This document shows positions 24,178 to 34,616 of a DNA stretch of 64,000 bases, in pieces. The stretch covers positions 1-64,000 of the forward strand of contig CACWLP010000003.1 in assembly GCA_902761755.1 (NCBI GenBank), written 5' to 3'. This DNA is from an uncultured Eubacteriales bacterium (GTDB taxonomy: Bacteria > Bacillota > Clostridia > Christensenellales > Aristaeellaceae). The notes under the pieces are model-generated. The model had not been told where the DNA came from and made no database searches. It was given only the letters and a program-made list of their open reading frames with translations. Position numbers and translations under genes: made by a program. How positions within the stretch are numbered: position 1 is the first letter of the stretch; every line of letters starts with the position of its first letter.

Positions 24178-24540
24178 TCAGATGCGGGTGAATTCCATTT
24201 CCGTCGTGCCGTCCGTCAGGGTCAGGGCATCGCCGCTGACGCTGAAGGACAGCGTGGTGCCTTCCAACTCCAGCTTGTCGCCGTTGATTTTGTAGCCGGT
24301 GCTGTTGGAATCGGCCTTGCCCTGGGCGTCGATGGCCATGGTCATGGTGCCGCCCCGGAAAGAGAGGGTCAGGCTGCCGCCTTCGGCGCTGACTGCGGCC
24401 AGCGACTGGGCAAACAGATCGCCAGAGCCGCCGACAGTGACGTTTTTCAGCTTCCAGGTGCCTTCGATGGCGCTGCCGCCGCAAGCCGTCAGCAGCAGGA
24501 CAAGGACCAGCAGGAGAGAAACCAGGCTGAGTTTCTTCAT
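24178..24540 (-). CDS. Small secreted lipoprotein (about 120 aa), paralog 1
   Basis: ATG 24540 is used; an upstream ATG at 24552 would touch the AAAGG site. The signal peptide ends in the lipobox LTAC|GG at about residue 19. The mature part begins with a Gly/Ser linker and IEGTWKLKNV, then a series of short beta strands ending EMEFTRI. The pattern EGTWK plus K(I/V)DGNKLE and a terminal FTR is shared with the next gene, so the two are duplicates of a lipocalin-like or DUF5640-type domain. The role is unknown; probable exposed surface protein. Confidence 0.72.
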   Translation of the reverse strand: MKKLSLVSLLLVLVLLLTACGGSAIEGTWKLKNVTVGGSGDLFAQSLAAVSAEGGSLTLSFRGGTMTMAIDAQGKADSNSTGYKINGDKLELEGTTLSFSVSGDALTLTDGTTEMEFTRI

Positions 24541-24613
24541 GCTTTTTCCCATCCTTTATCGATTATTCTGCACCGCCTGTGAAGACGCGTGCCGTTGCGG
24601 GGAACGAAAGCGG

Positions 24614-24970
24614 TTACTGGCGGGTGAAGGCCTGTTCCGTGCCGTCAAGCATCAGAGTGAGGGTCTTATCCTTGATGGTGAATTCGGAGGTGACGCCGTC
24701 GATTTCCAGCTTGTTGCCGTCCACCTTATAGGTAAGATGCTCCTCGTTTTCGCCCGACGCGTTCTTGGTGATCTTCGTCAGCTCCCCGTTCTTGAAGATC
24801 AGGGTGACTTCGGTGCCGGTGAGGTTGGCAAAGTTGAATTTCTGGTCAAAGTCAGCCTGGCTGCCGGAAATGAATTTCCACGTTCCTTCCAGACCGCCGC
24901 CTCCTCCGCACGCAGTCAGCGTCAGAACAATTACCAGCAGCAGGGCAGATGCGATGAGCCTCTTTTTCAT
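24614..24970 (-). CDS. Small secreted lipoprotein (118 aa), paralog 2
   Basis: ATG 24970. Lipobox LTAC|GGGGG at residue 21, then LEGTWKFISGSQADF, YKVDGNKLEIDG and the C-terminus EQAFTRQ. It shares its architecture and several motifs with the gene at 24178-24540 but the two have clearly diverged, indicating an old tandem duplication. The small beta-rich mature domain resembles lipocalin-like proteins of Firmicutes. No enzyme motif is seen. Confidence 0.72.
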   Translation of the reverse strand: MKKRLIASALLLVIVLTLTACGGGGGLEGTWKFISGSQADFDQKFNFANLTGTEVTLIFKNGELTKITKNASGENEEHLTYKVDGNKLEIDGVTSEFTIKDKTLTLMLDGTEQAFTRQ

Positions 24971-25133
24971 GTTATCTTCCCATCCTTTTCTTTATTGCCC
25001 TCCGCCATCCGGCGGACACGCGGGCCGGTCCGTTCCGGCTTCTGCCGCCAGGCGGGGCATCATTCGCGCATATTATACCATCGGAAGATGAAAATGTAAA
25101 GACCGGCGGGCCCTGTTGCGGGCAATTTCGGGG

Positions 25134-25166
25134 AAAAAGAAAAGGGCAGCCCGGCATGGGCTGCCC
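25134..25166 (-). terminator. Terminator of thrS
   Basis: GGGCAGCCC (minus-strand reading) with a five-base loop and GGGCTGCCC, then TTTTCTTTTT. It lies just after the thrS stop. Confidence 0.9.
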
Positions 25167-25181
25167 TGAGAGGATGCGGAA

Positions 25182-26945
25182 TCAGATCCTTTCCCGGATT
25201 TCCTTTTCCAGCTTGGCGGAGAAATCCGCCAGGGAGTATACGGCGGTCTGATCCGTCTCCCGGTCGCGGACGGAGATATTGCCCTCGGCGATCTCCTTTT
25301 CGCCGATGATGATCATGTAGGGCACCCGGTCGATCTGGCGGGCGTAGCGGATCTTGTAGCCGATCTTTTCGTTCCGGTCGTCCAATTCCACCCGTACCCG
25401 CTGATCCTTGAAGAATTGATACACCTTGCGGGCGTAGTCCATGCTCTTGTCGGAAACGGGCAGCACCTTCACCTGCAGCGGAGCGAGCCACGTGGGGAAC
25501 TTGCCGGCGAAATGCTCGGTGAGGATGCCGATGAAGCGCTCGATGGAGCCGAAGCACACCCGATGGATCATGATGGGGCGCTTCTTGCTGCCGTCCTCGG
25601 CGGTGTATTCCAGCTGGAAATTCAGCGGCATCTGGAAGTCCAGCTGGATGGTGCCGCACTGCCAGGTGCGGCCCAGGCAGTCCCGCAGGTGGAAGTCGAT
25701 CTTGGGGCCGTAGAACGCGCCGTCGCCTTCGTTGACGGTGTAGGGCATGTGCAGCCTTTCCAGGGCGGCCTTGAGGCCGTTGGTGGCGTCTTCCCAGTCC
25801 TCGTCGGAGCCCATGGAGTTTTCCGGCCGGGTGGACAGCTCCACGAAGTAATCGAAGCCGAATTTGCTGTACACCTGGTTGATCAGGTGCACGACCCCCG
25901 CGATCTCATCCGGGATCTGTTCCCGGGTCATGAAGATATGGGCGTCGTCCTGATTGAAGCAGCGTACCCGGAACAGGCCGTGGAGCGTGCCCCGCAGTTC
26001 GTGCCGGTGCACCAGGCCGATCTCGCCCACGCGCATGGGCAGATCCCGGTAGGAATGGGGCTGGCTGGCGTACACCAGCACGCCGCCGGGGCAGTTCATG
26101 GGCTTGATGCAGTAATCCTCGTCGTCGATCTTGGTGGCGTACATGTTGTCCTTGTAGTGATCCCAGTGGCCGCTGGTCTCCCACAGGCGGCGGTTCATGA
26201 TCAGGGGCGTGGACACTTCCACGTAATCGGCGGCGTAGTGGATATCGCGCCAGTAATCGATGAGGGCGTTTTTGAGGGCCATGCCCTTGGGCAGGAAGAA
26301 GGGGAAGCCGGGGCCTTCGTCCCGGAGCATGAACAGGTTCATTTCCTTGCCGATGCGGCGGTGATCCCGCTTTTCGGCCTCCTCGATCATGCGCTGGTAT
26401 TCCTTGAGCTCATCCTGGGAGCGGAAGGCCACGCCGTTGATGCGGGTGAGCATTTTGTTTTTCTGGTCGTTCTTCCAGTAGGCGCCGGACAGGGCGGTGA
26501 GCTTGAAGGCCTTGAGGGCCTTCGTATAGGTCAGGTGCGGGCCCACGCACATGTCGATGTAATCGCCCTGCTGGTAGAAGGTGATCTGGGCGTCGTCCGG
26601 CAGGTCGGCGATGTGCTCCACCTTGTAGATTTCTCCGCGGTCCTGCATCAGCTTCACCGCCTCGTCCCGGGGCAGGGGATAGACCTTGAAGGGCAGGTTC
26701 TCCTTCACGATCTTCTGCATTTCCGCTTCGATGGCGGGCAGATCCTCGTCGGAGAGCTTCACGTCGCCCAGGTCGATATCGTAGTGGAAGCCCTTTTCGG
26801 TGGCGGGGCCGTAGGCGAAGTGCGCGCCGGGATACAGGCGCTTCACGGCCTGGGCCATGATGTGGGCGGCGCTGTGGCGCAGCACCTCCAGTTCCATTTC
26901 CTCGGGGCATTCGGCCACCCGGCCGTCGTTGTAGATGATCTTCAT
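25182..26945 (-). CDS. thrS: Threonine-tRNA ligase lacking the N-terminal TGS domain (587 aa)
   Basis: Charges tRNA-Thr. The editing domain is present with HSAAH (His24 and His28), followed by the class II catalytic core (SGHWDHYKDNMY, MNCPGG, RFIGILTEHF) and the anticodon-binding C-terminus. In E. coli the same HxxxH begins at residue 73, so about 49 N-terminal residues, which form the TGS domain, are absent. ATG 26945 is preceded by AGAAGGAGG at 8 bases, so the short start is well supported. A T-box leader precedes it. Confidence 0.93.
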   Translation of the reverse strand: MKIIYNDGRVAECPEEMELEVLRHSAAHIMAQAVKRLYPGAHFAYGPATEKGFHYDIDLGDVKLSDEDLPAIEAEMQKIVKENLPFKVYPLPRDEAVKLMQDRGEIYKVEHIADLPDDAQITFYQQGDYIDMCVGPHLTYTKALKAFKLTALSGAYWKNDQKNKMLTRINGVAFRSQDELKEYQRMIEEAEKRDHRRIGKEMNLFMLRDEGPGFPFFLPKGMALKNALIDYWRDIHYAADYVEVSTPLIMNRRLWETSGHWDHYKDNMYATKIDDEDYCIKPMNCPGGVLVYASQPHSYRDLPMRVGEIGLVHRHELRGTLHGLFRVRCFNQDDAHIFMTREQIPDEIAGVVHLINQVYSKFGFDYFVELSTRPENSMGSDEDWEDATNGLKAALERLHMPYTVNEGDGAFYGPKIDFHLRDCLGRTWQCGTIQLDFQMPLNFQLEYTAEDGSKKRPIMIHRVCFGSIERFIGILTEHFAGKFPTWLAPLQVKVLPVSDKSMDYARKVYQFFKDQRVRVELDDRNEKIGYKIRYARQIDRVPYMIIIGEKEIAEGNISVRDRETDQTAVYSLADFSAKLEKEIRERI

Positions 26946-26994
26946 GCGGTTTGTCCTCCTTCTGGGTTGATTTGGGGCCGTTCGGGGAGGGCAT

Positions 26995-27236
26995 TGAAAA
27001 ACGCCCGTCCCGTCATGTGAAATGAAGGGACGAGCGCGAATTTCTTCTTCGCCCGCGGTTCCACCCTTGTTGCCCCCTCGCACGGAGGGGACCGCTTGAG
27101 CCGGCGCTGTATCGGGCGCCGCGCGCCGCCGGTCGGGAGGCGGTATTTCCTTCCTGTCCTTACGCGCTTGCACCGCCCGCGCGCTCTCTGAAAGGCCGAT
27201 CAGAAGGAAACGTGTTCTCCGTCATTCCGGGGAATG
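26995..27236 (-). ncRNA. T-box riboswitch (threonine) in the thrS leader
   Basis: The conserved T-box sequence AGGGTGGAACCGCGG lies at about 27054-27068 (minus strand). Downstream, a terminator stem (27002-27011 with 27027-27036) is followed by TTTTT. Upstream is a GC-rich stem I region; an ACC triplet at 27142-27144 followed by G is a plausible Thr specifier codon. Uncharged tRNA-Thr would favour the antiterminator and allow thrS transcription. The leader start is inferred from the promoter at 27243. Confidence 0.88.
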
Positions 27237-27242
27237 AATTGA

Positions 27243-27271
27243 ATTATACGCCGGTTCCGCCGCTTTGTCAA
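27243..27271 (-). promoter_or_regulatory. Consensus promoter of the thrS T-box transcript
   Basis: Minus strand TTGACA (27266-27271), 17-base spacer, TATAAT (27243-27248): a perfect sigma-A-type site. Confidence 0.9.
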
Positions 27272-27383
27272 CTTGTTTTTTGCGCGTTCACCGGGAAAAC
27301 GCCGGGGAGCGGCCGATCCTGCGATCCCGGGCCGGTTTTCTTTGGGGGGTGCGGAAACGCGGAAAGGGGTTCCCGCGCGATCC

Positions 27384-28115
27384 TTATGTCAGCTCCGCTT
27401 CCAGGCGCACGCAGCGGCCCACGAAGGTGAGCTCGTTGAAATTTTTGATCTCGCTTTCAAAGGCTTCGTCGTATTTCTGCAGCATGGCCTGGTAATCGTT
27501 GACGCGCTTCACCTTGCGCAGCACCCGGCCCTGGGGCGTCTGCAGCAGCATGATGGCCCCGTCCACCGCGGCCTGGGCGGGGACCACCAGCAATAGATCC
27601 CCCCGCTGGACGCGGAAGCCGCGCAGGGCGTTGTCCGGCGCCATGAAATAAAACACCTTGTCCGGGGACGCGCCTTCGATCTTGCCGTTGGTGATGGGCA
27701 GCAGCCGGTGGCCCACCTCCTTCATCACGGCGTTGTACACCGGCACGTGCTTGAGCACGCCGGAGAGGGCGTCCAGCCAGATGGAGCCGCTGACGCCGGG
27801 ATCGGTTTCCGCCACGGGGGCGGGTTTTTTCTCGGCTTCGGCCTTTTTCTTTTCCGCGGCCTGCTGGATGCGGGGCACGGCGGACTGCAGATCCACCGTG
27901 GCGGCGATGTCGTCCAGGGTGAAATCCGCTTCGGTGTGCTCGGTCATGCCCATGGTTTTCAGGATCCGGCGGGCCTGATCGTCCGCGATGATCCGGGTGC
28001 CGGCCTCCACCTCCATCAGGTATTTGTCGCTGACCCCGCATTTTTTCGCCACCTGCTTATGCGTCAGCCCCTGGCGGGTGCGCTCCAGGCGGATCAGATC
28101 TCCTAATCTGCTCAT
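27384..28115 (-). CDS. XRE-family regulator with a S24/LexA-like C-terminal domain
   Basis: 243 residues. The N-terminal HTH (residues 3-55, GLTHKQVAKKCGVSDKYL) is followed by an Ala/Glu/Lys-rich linker and a C-terminal domain resembling the LexA/CI peptidase fold (GFRVQRGDLLLVVPAQ and RVLRKVKRV). The expected nucleophile Ser is not visible: the corresponding stretch reads APDNALRGF. A Lys candidate remains. It is therefore probably a non-cleaving sensor. The gene is 13 bases after tsaD in a minus-strand run with DUF1461 and prfB; no own promoter is apparent. Confidence 0.75.
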   Translation of the reverse strand: MSRLGDLIRLERTRQGLTHKQVAKKCGVSDKYLMEVEAGTRIIADDQARRILKTMGMTEHTEADFTLDDIAATVDLQSAVPRIQQAAEKKKAEAEKKPAPVAETDPGVSGSIWLDALSGVLKHVPVYNAVMKEVGHRLLPITNGKIEGASPDKVFYFMAPDNALRGFRVQRGDLLLVVPAQAAVDGAIMLLQTPQGRVLRKVKRVNDYQAMLQKYDEAFESEIKNFNELTFVGRCVRLEAELT

Positions 28116-28128
28116 TGCTTTTGCTCCT

Positions 28129-29190
28129 TTATTCAGTCAGCCGCAGGGCGGGCTGCGCGTTCAGGTCCAGCCCGGCGATCTCGCCCCGCATCAGGCGATA
28201 GTATGCCGCGGAACCGATCATGGCCGCGTTGTCCCCGCACAGGTCCAGCCGGGGCATGAACAATTCGATGCCGCGGGCTTTGCAGGCCTTTTCCATTTCC
28301 CGGCGCAGCAGTTTGTTGGCGGATACGCCCCCGGCCAGGGCCATTTTTTTCAGCCCCATGTCCTCCGCGGCCAGCATGGCCCGGTCCACCAGGAAGGAAA
28401 CCACGGCCTTGCGGAAGGAAGCCGCCAGATCGGCGTCCCGGAGGGGTTCGCCCTTCTGCCGGGCGTTATGCACGGCGTTGATGAAGGCGGTCTTGAGGCC
28501 GGAGAAGCTGTAATCATAGCGGCCCTCTGTTTTGGGCCGGGGCAGCTTCAATGCGTTCGGATCGCCCTCCTCGGCCAGCCGGTCCAGCAGCGGGCCGCCG
28601 GGGTAGGGGATGTTCAGCACCCGGGCGGCCTTATCGAAGGCTTCGCCCGCGGCGTCGTCCTGGGTCTGGCCCAGGATGCGGAACGCGCCGTAATCCTCCA
28701 CGGAAAACAAATGGCTGTGCCCGCCGGACACCACCAGGCAGGCGAAGGGCGGCGTCAGATCCGGATGGGTGAGAAAATTGGCGCAGATGTGGCCCTCGAT
28801 GTGGTTGACCGCCACCAGGGGCTTGCGGGCGGCGAAGGCCAGGGCTTTGGCGCAGCTGACGCCGATGAGCAGCGCGCCCACCAGCCCGGGGCCGCAGGTG
28901 ACGGCGACGGCGTCCACATCGGCGAGGGCCAGCCCCGCGTCCCTGAGCGCCTGATCCACCATGAGGTCCACCTTTTCCACGTGGGCGCGGCTGGCGATTT
29001 CCGGCACCACGCCGCCGTAGAGGGCGTGCAGGTCGATCTGGGTAAAGACGGCGTTGGACAGGATCCGCCGCCCGTCCTCGATCACGGCGGCGGCGGTTTC
29101 GTCGCAGCTGGATTCGATGGCCAGGATGCGGATGTGATCCTTGCTTTGCAGGGCTACCAGCGCCCCGCGGCTTTCCTCCAGGTAACTCAT
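28129..29190 (-). CDS. tsaD: tRNA N6-adenosine threonylcarbamoyltransferase TsaD
   Basis: Transfers the threonylcarbamoyl group to A37 of ANN-decoding tRNAs, with TsaB and TsaE. The 353-residue protein has ILAIESSCDETAAAV, the metal-binding HIEGH motif, VVSGGHSHLF and GGVSANKLLR near the C-terminus. ATG 29190 overlaps the preceding TGA, and the N-terminus is about 20 residues longer than usual before ILAIESSCD. Confidence 0.95.
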   Translation of the reverse strand: MSYLEESRGALVALQSKDHIRILAIESSCDETAAAVIEDGRRILSNAVFTQIDLHALYGGVVPEIASRAHVEKVDLMVDQALRDAGLALADVDAVAVTCGPGLVGALLIGVSCAKALAFAARKPLVAVNHIEGHICANFLTHPDLTPPFACLVVSGGHSHLFSVEDYGAFRILGQTQDDAAGEAFDKAARVLNIPYPGGPLLDRLAEEGDPNALKLPRPKTEGRYDYSFSGLKTAFINAVHNARQKGEPLRDADLAASFRKAVVSFLVDRAMLAAEDMGLKKMALAGGVSANKLLRREMEKACKARGIELFMPRLDLCGDNAAMIGSAAYYRLMRGEIAGLDLNAQPALRLTE

Positions 29191-29879
29191 TGCTTCTTTT
29201 CCTTCGGTTTTTTCAGATAGGCTACGATCAAAAGCAGCATCAGCCCCAGCACCGGCAGCATGGATTTGAGCATTTCCCCGGCGTACCAGGCGAAAAAGGG
29301 CAGGGGCGTCAGGGCTGCGAGCAGATCGGTTTCGGGGCTGAGAATGCGGAAACTGCCGTAGAAAACGGCGCTGCGGAAGGCATGGAACAGGCCGTCGAAA
29401 TTGACGGCGCCCCAGACCGCCAGGATGGCGGACACGGCCAGCAAGGAAGCGGCCGCCAGGGCAAAGCCCCGCACCAGGGAGAAAAGAAGGGCCTGCCTGT
29501 CCTTGGCGGCGAGGTACAGCGCGGCGATCAGGGCGATCGCTCCGCCTCCCCCCAGCCAGCGGGCCCATTTGAGGAAGGACACGATGCCCCGCACGTCCCG
29601 GAGGTGCGCGTTTTCTTCTTCCCGGAAAGCGTCTTCTGCGCCGCCGCTGCCGTCCTGGGCGGGAACGCGGGGCAGATCGGTTTTGCCGTTCAGGTAATCC
29701 GTGATCGCCGCGGCATAATCGGCGTACCGGTCGGGGGAGACGTTCAGGTGGCCGGTAGAGGCGTTGAGGGCAAAGCCCTGCTTCATCAGCGCCGCGTTGG
29801 TGACGGACGATGCGGCAATGGAGCACAGCAGGGAGAAGAGGCCGATCAGGCTCAGGAAGAAATACAGCAGCTTTTTCAT
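29187..29879 (-). CDS. DUF1461 (TIGR01906) integral membrane protein
   Basis: 230 residues with a hydrophobic segment at residues 4-24, an extracellular loop of about 90 residues (VSPDRYADYAAAITDYLNGK is typical), and three further membrane segments. It matches the TIGR01906/DUF1461 family of unknown function, often linked with tsaD-region genes in Firmicutes as far as I recall. Its stop overlaps the tsaD start, so they are co-translated. Confidence 0.8.
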   Translation of the reverse strand: MKKLLYFFLSLIGLFSLLCSIAASSVTNAALMKQGFALNASTGHLNVSPDRYADYAAAITDYLNGKTDLPRVPAQDGSGGAEDAFREEENAHLRDVRGIVSFLKWARWLGGGGAIALIAALYLAAKDRQALLFSLVRGFALAAASLLAVSAILAVWGAVNFDGLFHAFRSAVFYGSFRILSPETDLLAALTPLPFFAWYAGEMLKSMLPVLGLMLLLIVAYLKKPKEKKQ

Positions 29880-29926
29880 GCCAGGTCCTCTTGAAAAAAT
29901 TGTGAAGCGGCTTTCTTTGGGAGGGC

Positions 29927-29968
29927 GCGGGAAGGCCTTTCTTTCTCCTGAAAGAAAGGCCCTCCCGC
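29927..29968. terminator. 19-bp near-perfect hairpin downstream of prfB
   Basis: GCGGGAAGGCCTTTCTTTC pairs with GAAAGAAAGGCC-CTCCCGC around the loop TCCT, with a single non-Watson-Crick position. It may end prfB transcripts or act as a partial attenuator; no T-run follows on the minus strand. Confidence 0.6.
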
Positions 29969-29978
29969 ACGATTTTTC

Positions 29979-31088
29979 TTACTGCATCTTCAGGTACGCC
30001 GTGGTGAAGCCTTCCAGGTTGCCGTCCATCACGTCGTCGATATTGCCGGATTCAAAGCCGGTGCGGTGATCCTTCACCATGGTGTAGGGCTGGAAGACGT
30101 AGGAGCGGATCTGGCTGCCCCATTCGATCTTCTTCATTTCGCCCTTGATGTCCGCCATCTCCTGCTCCTTTTCGCGCTCCCGCAGTTCCAGCAGGCGGGC
30201 CTTGAGCATCTTGATACAGGTGGCGCGGTTCTGCACCTGGTCGCGCTCGGTCTGGCAGGAAACGACGATGGTGACGTCGTCCTTGATATAGGTCATGCGG
30301 ACGGCGGAGGAGGTTTTGTTCACGTTCTGGCCGCCGGCGCCGGAGGAGTGGTAGGTATCCACCCGGACGTACTTCATGTCGATTTCGATCTCGCTGTCGT
30401 CGTCCTCCAGCATGGGGGCCACGTCCAGAGAGGCGAAGGAGGTGTGCCGCCGGGCGTTGGCGTCGAAGGGAGAAATGCGCACCAGCCGGTGCACGCCCTT
30501 TTCGCCGCGAAGATAGCCGTAGGCGTGATCGCCGGAAACCTCGAAGGTGACGGATTTGACGCCCGCTTCATCCCCGTCCAGCAGGTCCAGGAGCTTGACG
30601 GTGAAGCCCATGCGTTCGCAGTAGCGGGTGTACATGCGGTAGAGCATCTGGGTCCAGTCCTGGGCCTCGGTGCCGCCGGCGCCGGCATGGAGGGAAAGCA
30701 CCGCGTCCCGGTCGTCGTATTTGCCCCGCATGAGGGTTTCCAGGGCCAGGGCCTCGGTTTCTTTTTCCAGGCGCTCCAATTCGGCGGAGATCTCCTCCAC
30801 CATGCTTTCGTCATTCTCCTCGTTGGCCAGGTCGATCATGGTTTCCACGTCGTCGCAGCCGGAGAGGAGGGAATTGTAATGCTTGATGCGGCCTTCCAGA
30901 TTGGCGATGCGGCGGTTCACGTGGGTGGAGCGCTCCAGATTGTCCCAGAAGCCGTCGGCGTTCATTTCCTCGTGCAACTCCTGCAGCTCCCGCTCCATAT
31001 CGTCGATATGCAGTCCGCCGGCGATTTCCTTGAGCTCATTGCGGAGGGAATCCAGCCGGGGGAGAAAGGGTTCCAGTGCAAGGATCAT
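29979..31088 (-). CDS. prfB: Peptide chain release factor 2, without the recoding site
   Basis: Terminates translation at UGA/UAA. 369 residues from ATG 31088 (AAAAGGGG upstream). Diagnostic features are the stop-codon recognition loop RISPF and the catalytic SGAGGQNVNK loop. In many bacteria RF2 is made by a programmed +1 shift at an in-frame UGA near codon 26; here the N-terminus (MILALEPFLPRLDSLRNEL, then IAGGLHIDDM) is in one open frame, so there is no autoregulatory frameshift. Confidence 0.94.
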   Translation of the reverse strand: MILALEPFLPRLDSLRNELKEIAGGLHIDDMERELQELHEEMNADGFWDNLERSTHVNRRIANLEGRIKHYNSLLSGCDDVETMIDLANEENDESMVEEISAELERLEKETEALALETLMRGKYDDRDAVLSLHAGAGGTEAQDWTQMLYRMYTRYCERMGFTVKLLDLLDGDEAGVKSVTFEVSGDHAYGYLRGEKGVHRLVRISPFDANARRHTSFASLDVAPMLEDDDSEIEIDMKYVRVDTYHSSGAGGQNVNKTSSAVRMTYIKDDVTIVVSCQTERDQVQNRATCIKMLKARLLELREREKEQEMADIKGEMKKIEWGSQIRSYVFQPYTMVKDHRTGFESGNIDDVMDGNLEGFTTAYLKMQ

Positions 31089-31146
31089 ATTGATTTCCCC
31101 TTTTTTCACAAAGTTTATAGTTCCTGATCAGAGCCGAAGGCGGGCG

Positions 31147-33894
<2,748 letters not shown>

Positions 33895-33953
33895 GCTTGC
33901 TTCTCCTTGCTTGGAATGGGTGCGGGCATGCAAAACGCACAGCACCATTTTTT

Positions 33954-33983
33954 ATTATACCATGCCCCGCGCCGCTATAGCAA
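33954..33983 (-). promoter_or_regulatory. Promoter of secA
   Basis: Minus strand TTGCTA (33978-33983), 18-base spacer, TATAAT (33954-33959), about 60 bases before the ATG. Confidence 0.7.
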
Positions 33984-34110
33984 CCTTTTTTTCATTATAT
34001 TGCATATTCCGGCAGCCGGGCGGCGGAACGCCCCTGGATTCTCTGCTTTTTTCTCTTCGGCGGTGAAAGCGGACGCATCTCTGCGGCAATTCAGGAAAAC
34101 AGGCCGCCGC

Positions 34111-34150
34111 AAAAAAGGGAACCGCCCTTTTTCGTCCAAGAGCGGTTCCC
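34111..34150 (-). terminator. Terminator at the end of the LRR remnant
   Basis: GGGAACCGC (34117-34125) and GCGGTTCCC (34142-34150); in minus-strand reading the stem is followed by TTTTTT. It isolates the remnant from secA. Confidence 0.8.
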
Positions 34151-34181
34151 TCAGTTACGGGAATGGGATCGGAAAACGATT

Positions 34182-34382
34182 TCAGTCCAAGCCGTCGGCA
34201 TAGACGTATGCCAGTCCTTTTTTCTTACAGTATTGTTCTGCATAGCTGTCCCGTGCTACTGTGAAGGTCAGGTCAGGGCAGCCGTGAAACGCCCTTTTTC
34301 CAATACTGGTCACGCTGCCCGGGATCGCGACGCTCGTCAGCCCGGAGCACCTTCCTTTACATGAGCGCAGGGCGTATCGGGC
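34182..34382 (-). pseudogene. C-terminal remnant of a BspA-type leucine-rich-repeat protein
   Basis: The last 65 or so codons before the TGA read as one and a half LRR_5 (BspA/TpLRR) units: SGLTSVAIPGSVTSIGKRAF, then the usual terminal cap with YAEQYCKKKGLAYVYAD. Upstream the pattern is lost and no start, signal peptide or further repeat follows, so only the 3' end of a once larger surface protein survives. A terminator is still attached. The frame is open further upstream but does not resemble LRR sequence. Confidence 0.7.
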
Positions 34383-34539
34383 GTTTGCCTGGATCGTGAT
34401 TTTTTTATATATTGGTATATAGGAAAAGTCAATTTCATTGATCCTGTGGATGGATATGGCAGCGAGGCGCAAACGGCCTGCGGGCAAGCCGGATCCGTCC
34501 GCTGATTGGAGATATATTTCAATATATTGGGAAAATGGC
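34383..34539. other. AT-rich intergenic region without a recognised gene
   Basis: The stretch is markedly AT-richer than its surroundings (runs such as TTTTTTTATATATTGG). It may be decayed sequence of the LRR gene or the upstream control region of the NAGPA gene. I see no RNA motif in it. Confidence 0.4.
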
Positions 34540-34568
34540 TTTACCTGCGGCGGAAAACATGATAAAAT
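34540..34568 (+). promoter_or_regulatory. Candidate promoter for the NAGPA-Lgt-like pair
   Basis: TTTACC (34540-34545), 17 bases, TAAAAT (34563-34568), about 50 bases before the start codon. Confidence 0.5.
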
Positions 34569-34616
34569 ATCCCTTGAATCTGCCATGTTCCCAAAGGGAA
34601 CGGGAGAAATGAGGAA

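Noticed and set aside
29927..29968. The long hairpin after prfB as a mobile element end or REP repeat
   Set aside because: Only one copy was seen in the window and it sits at a gene 3' end, so a terminator or mRNA-stabilising role is more likely.
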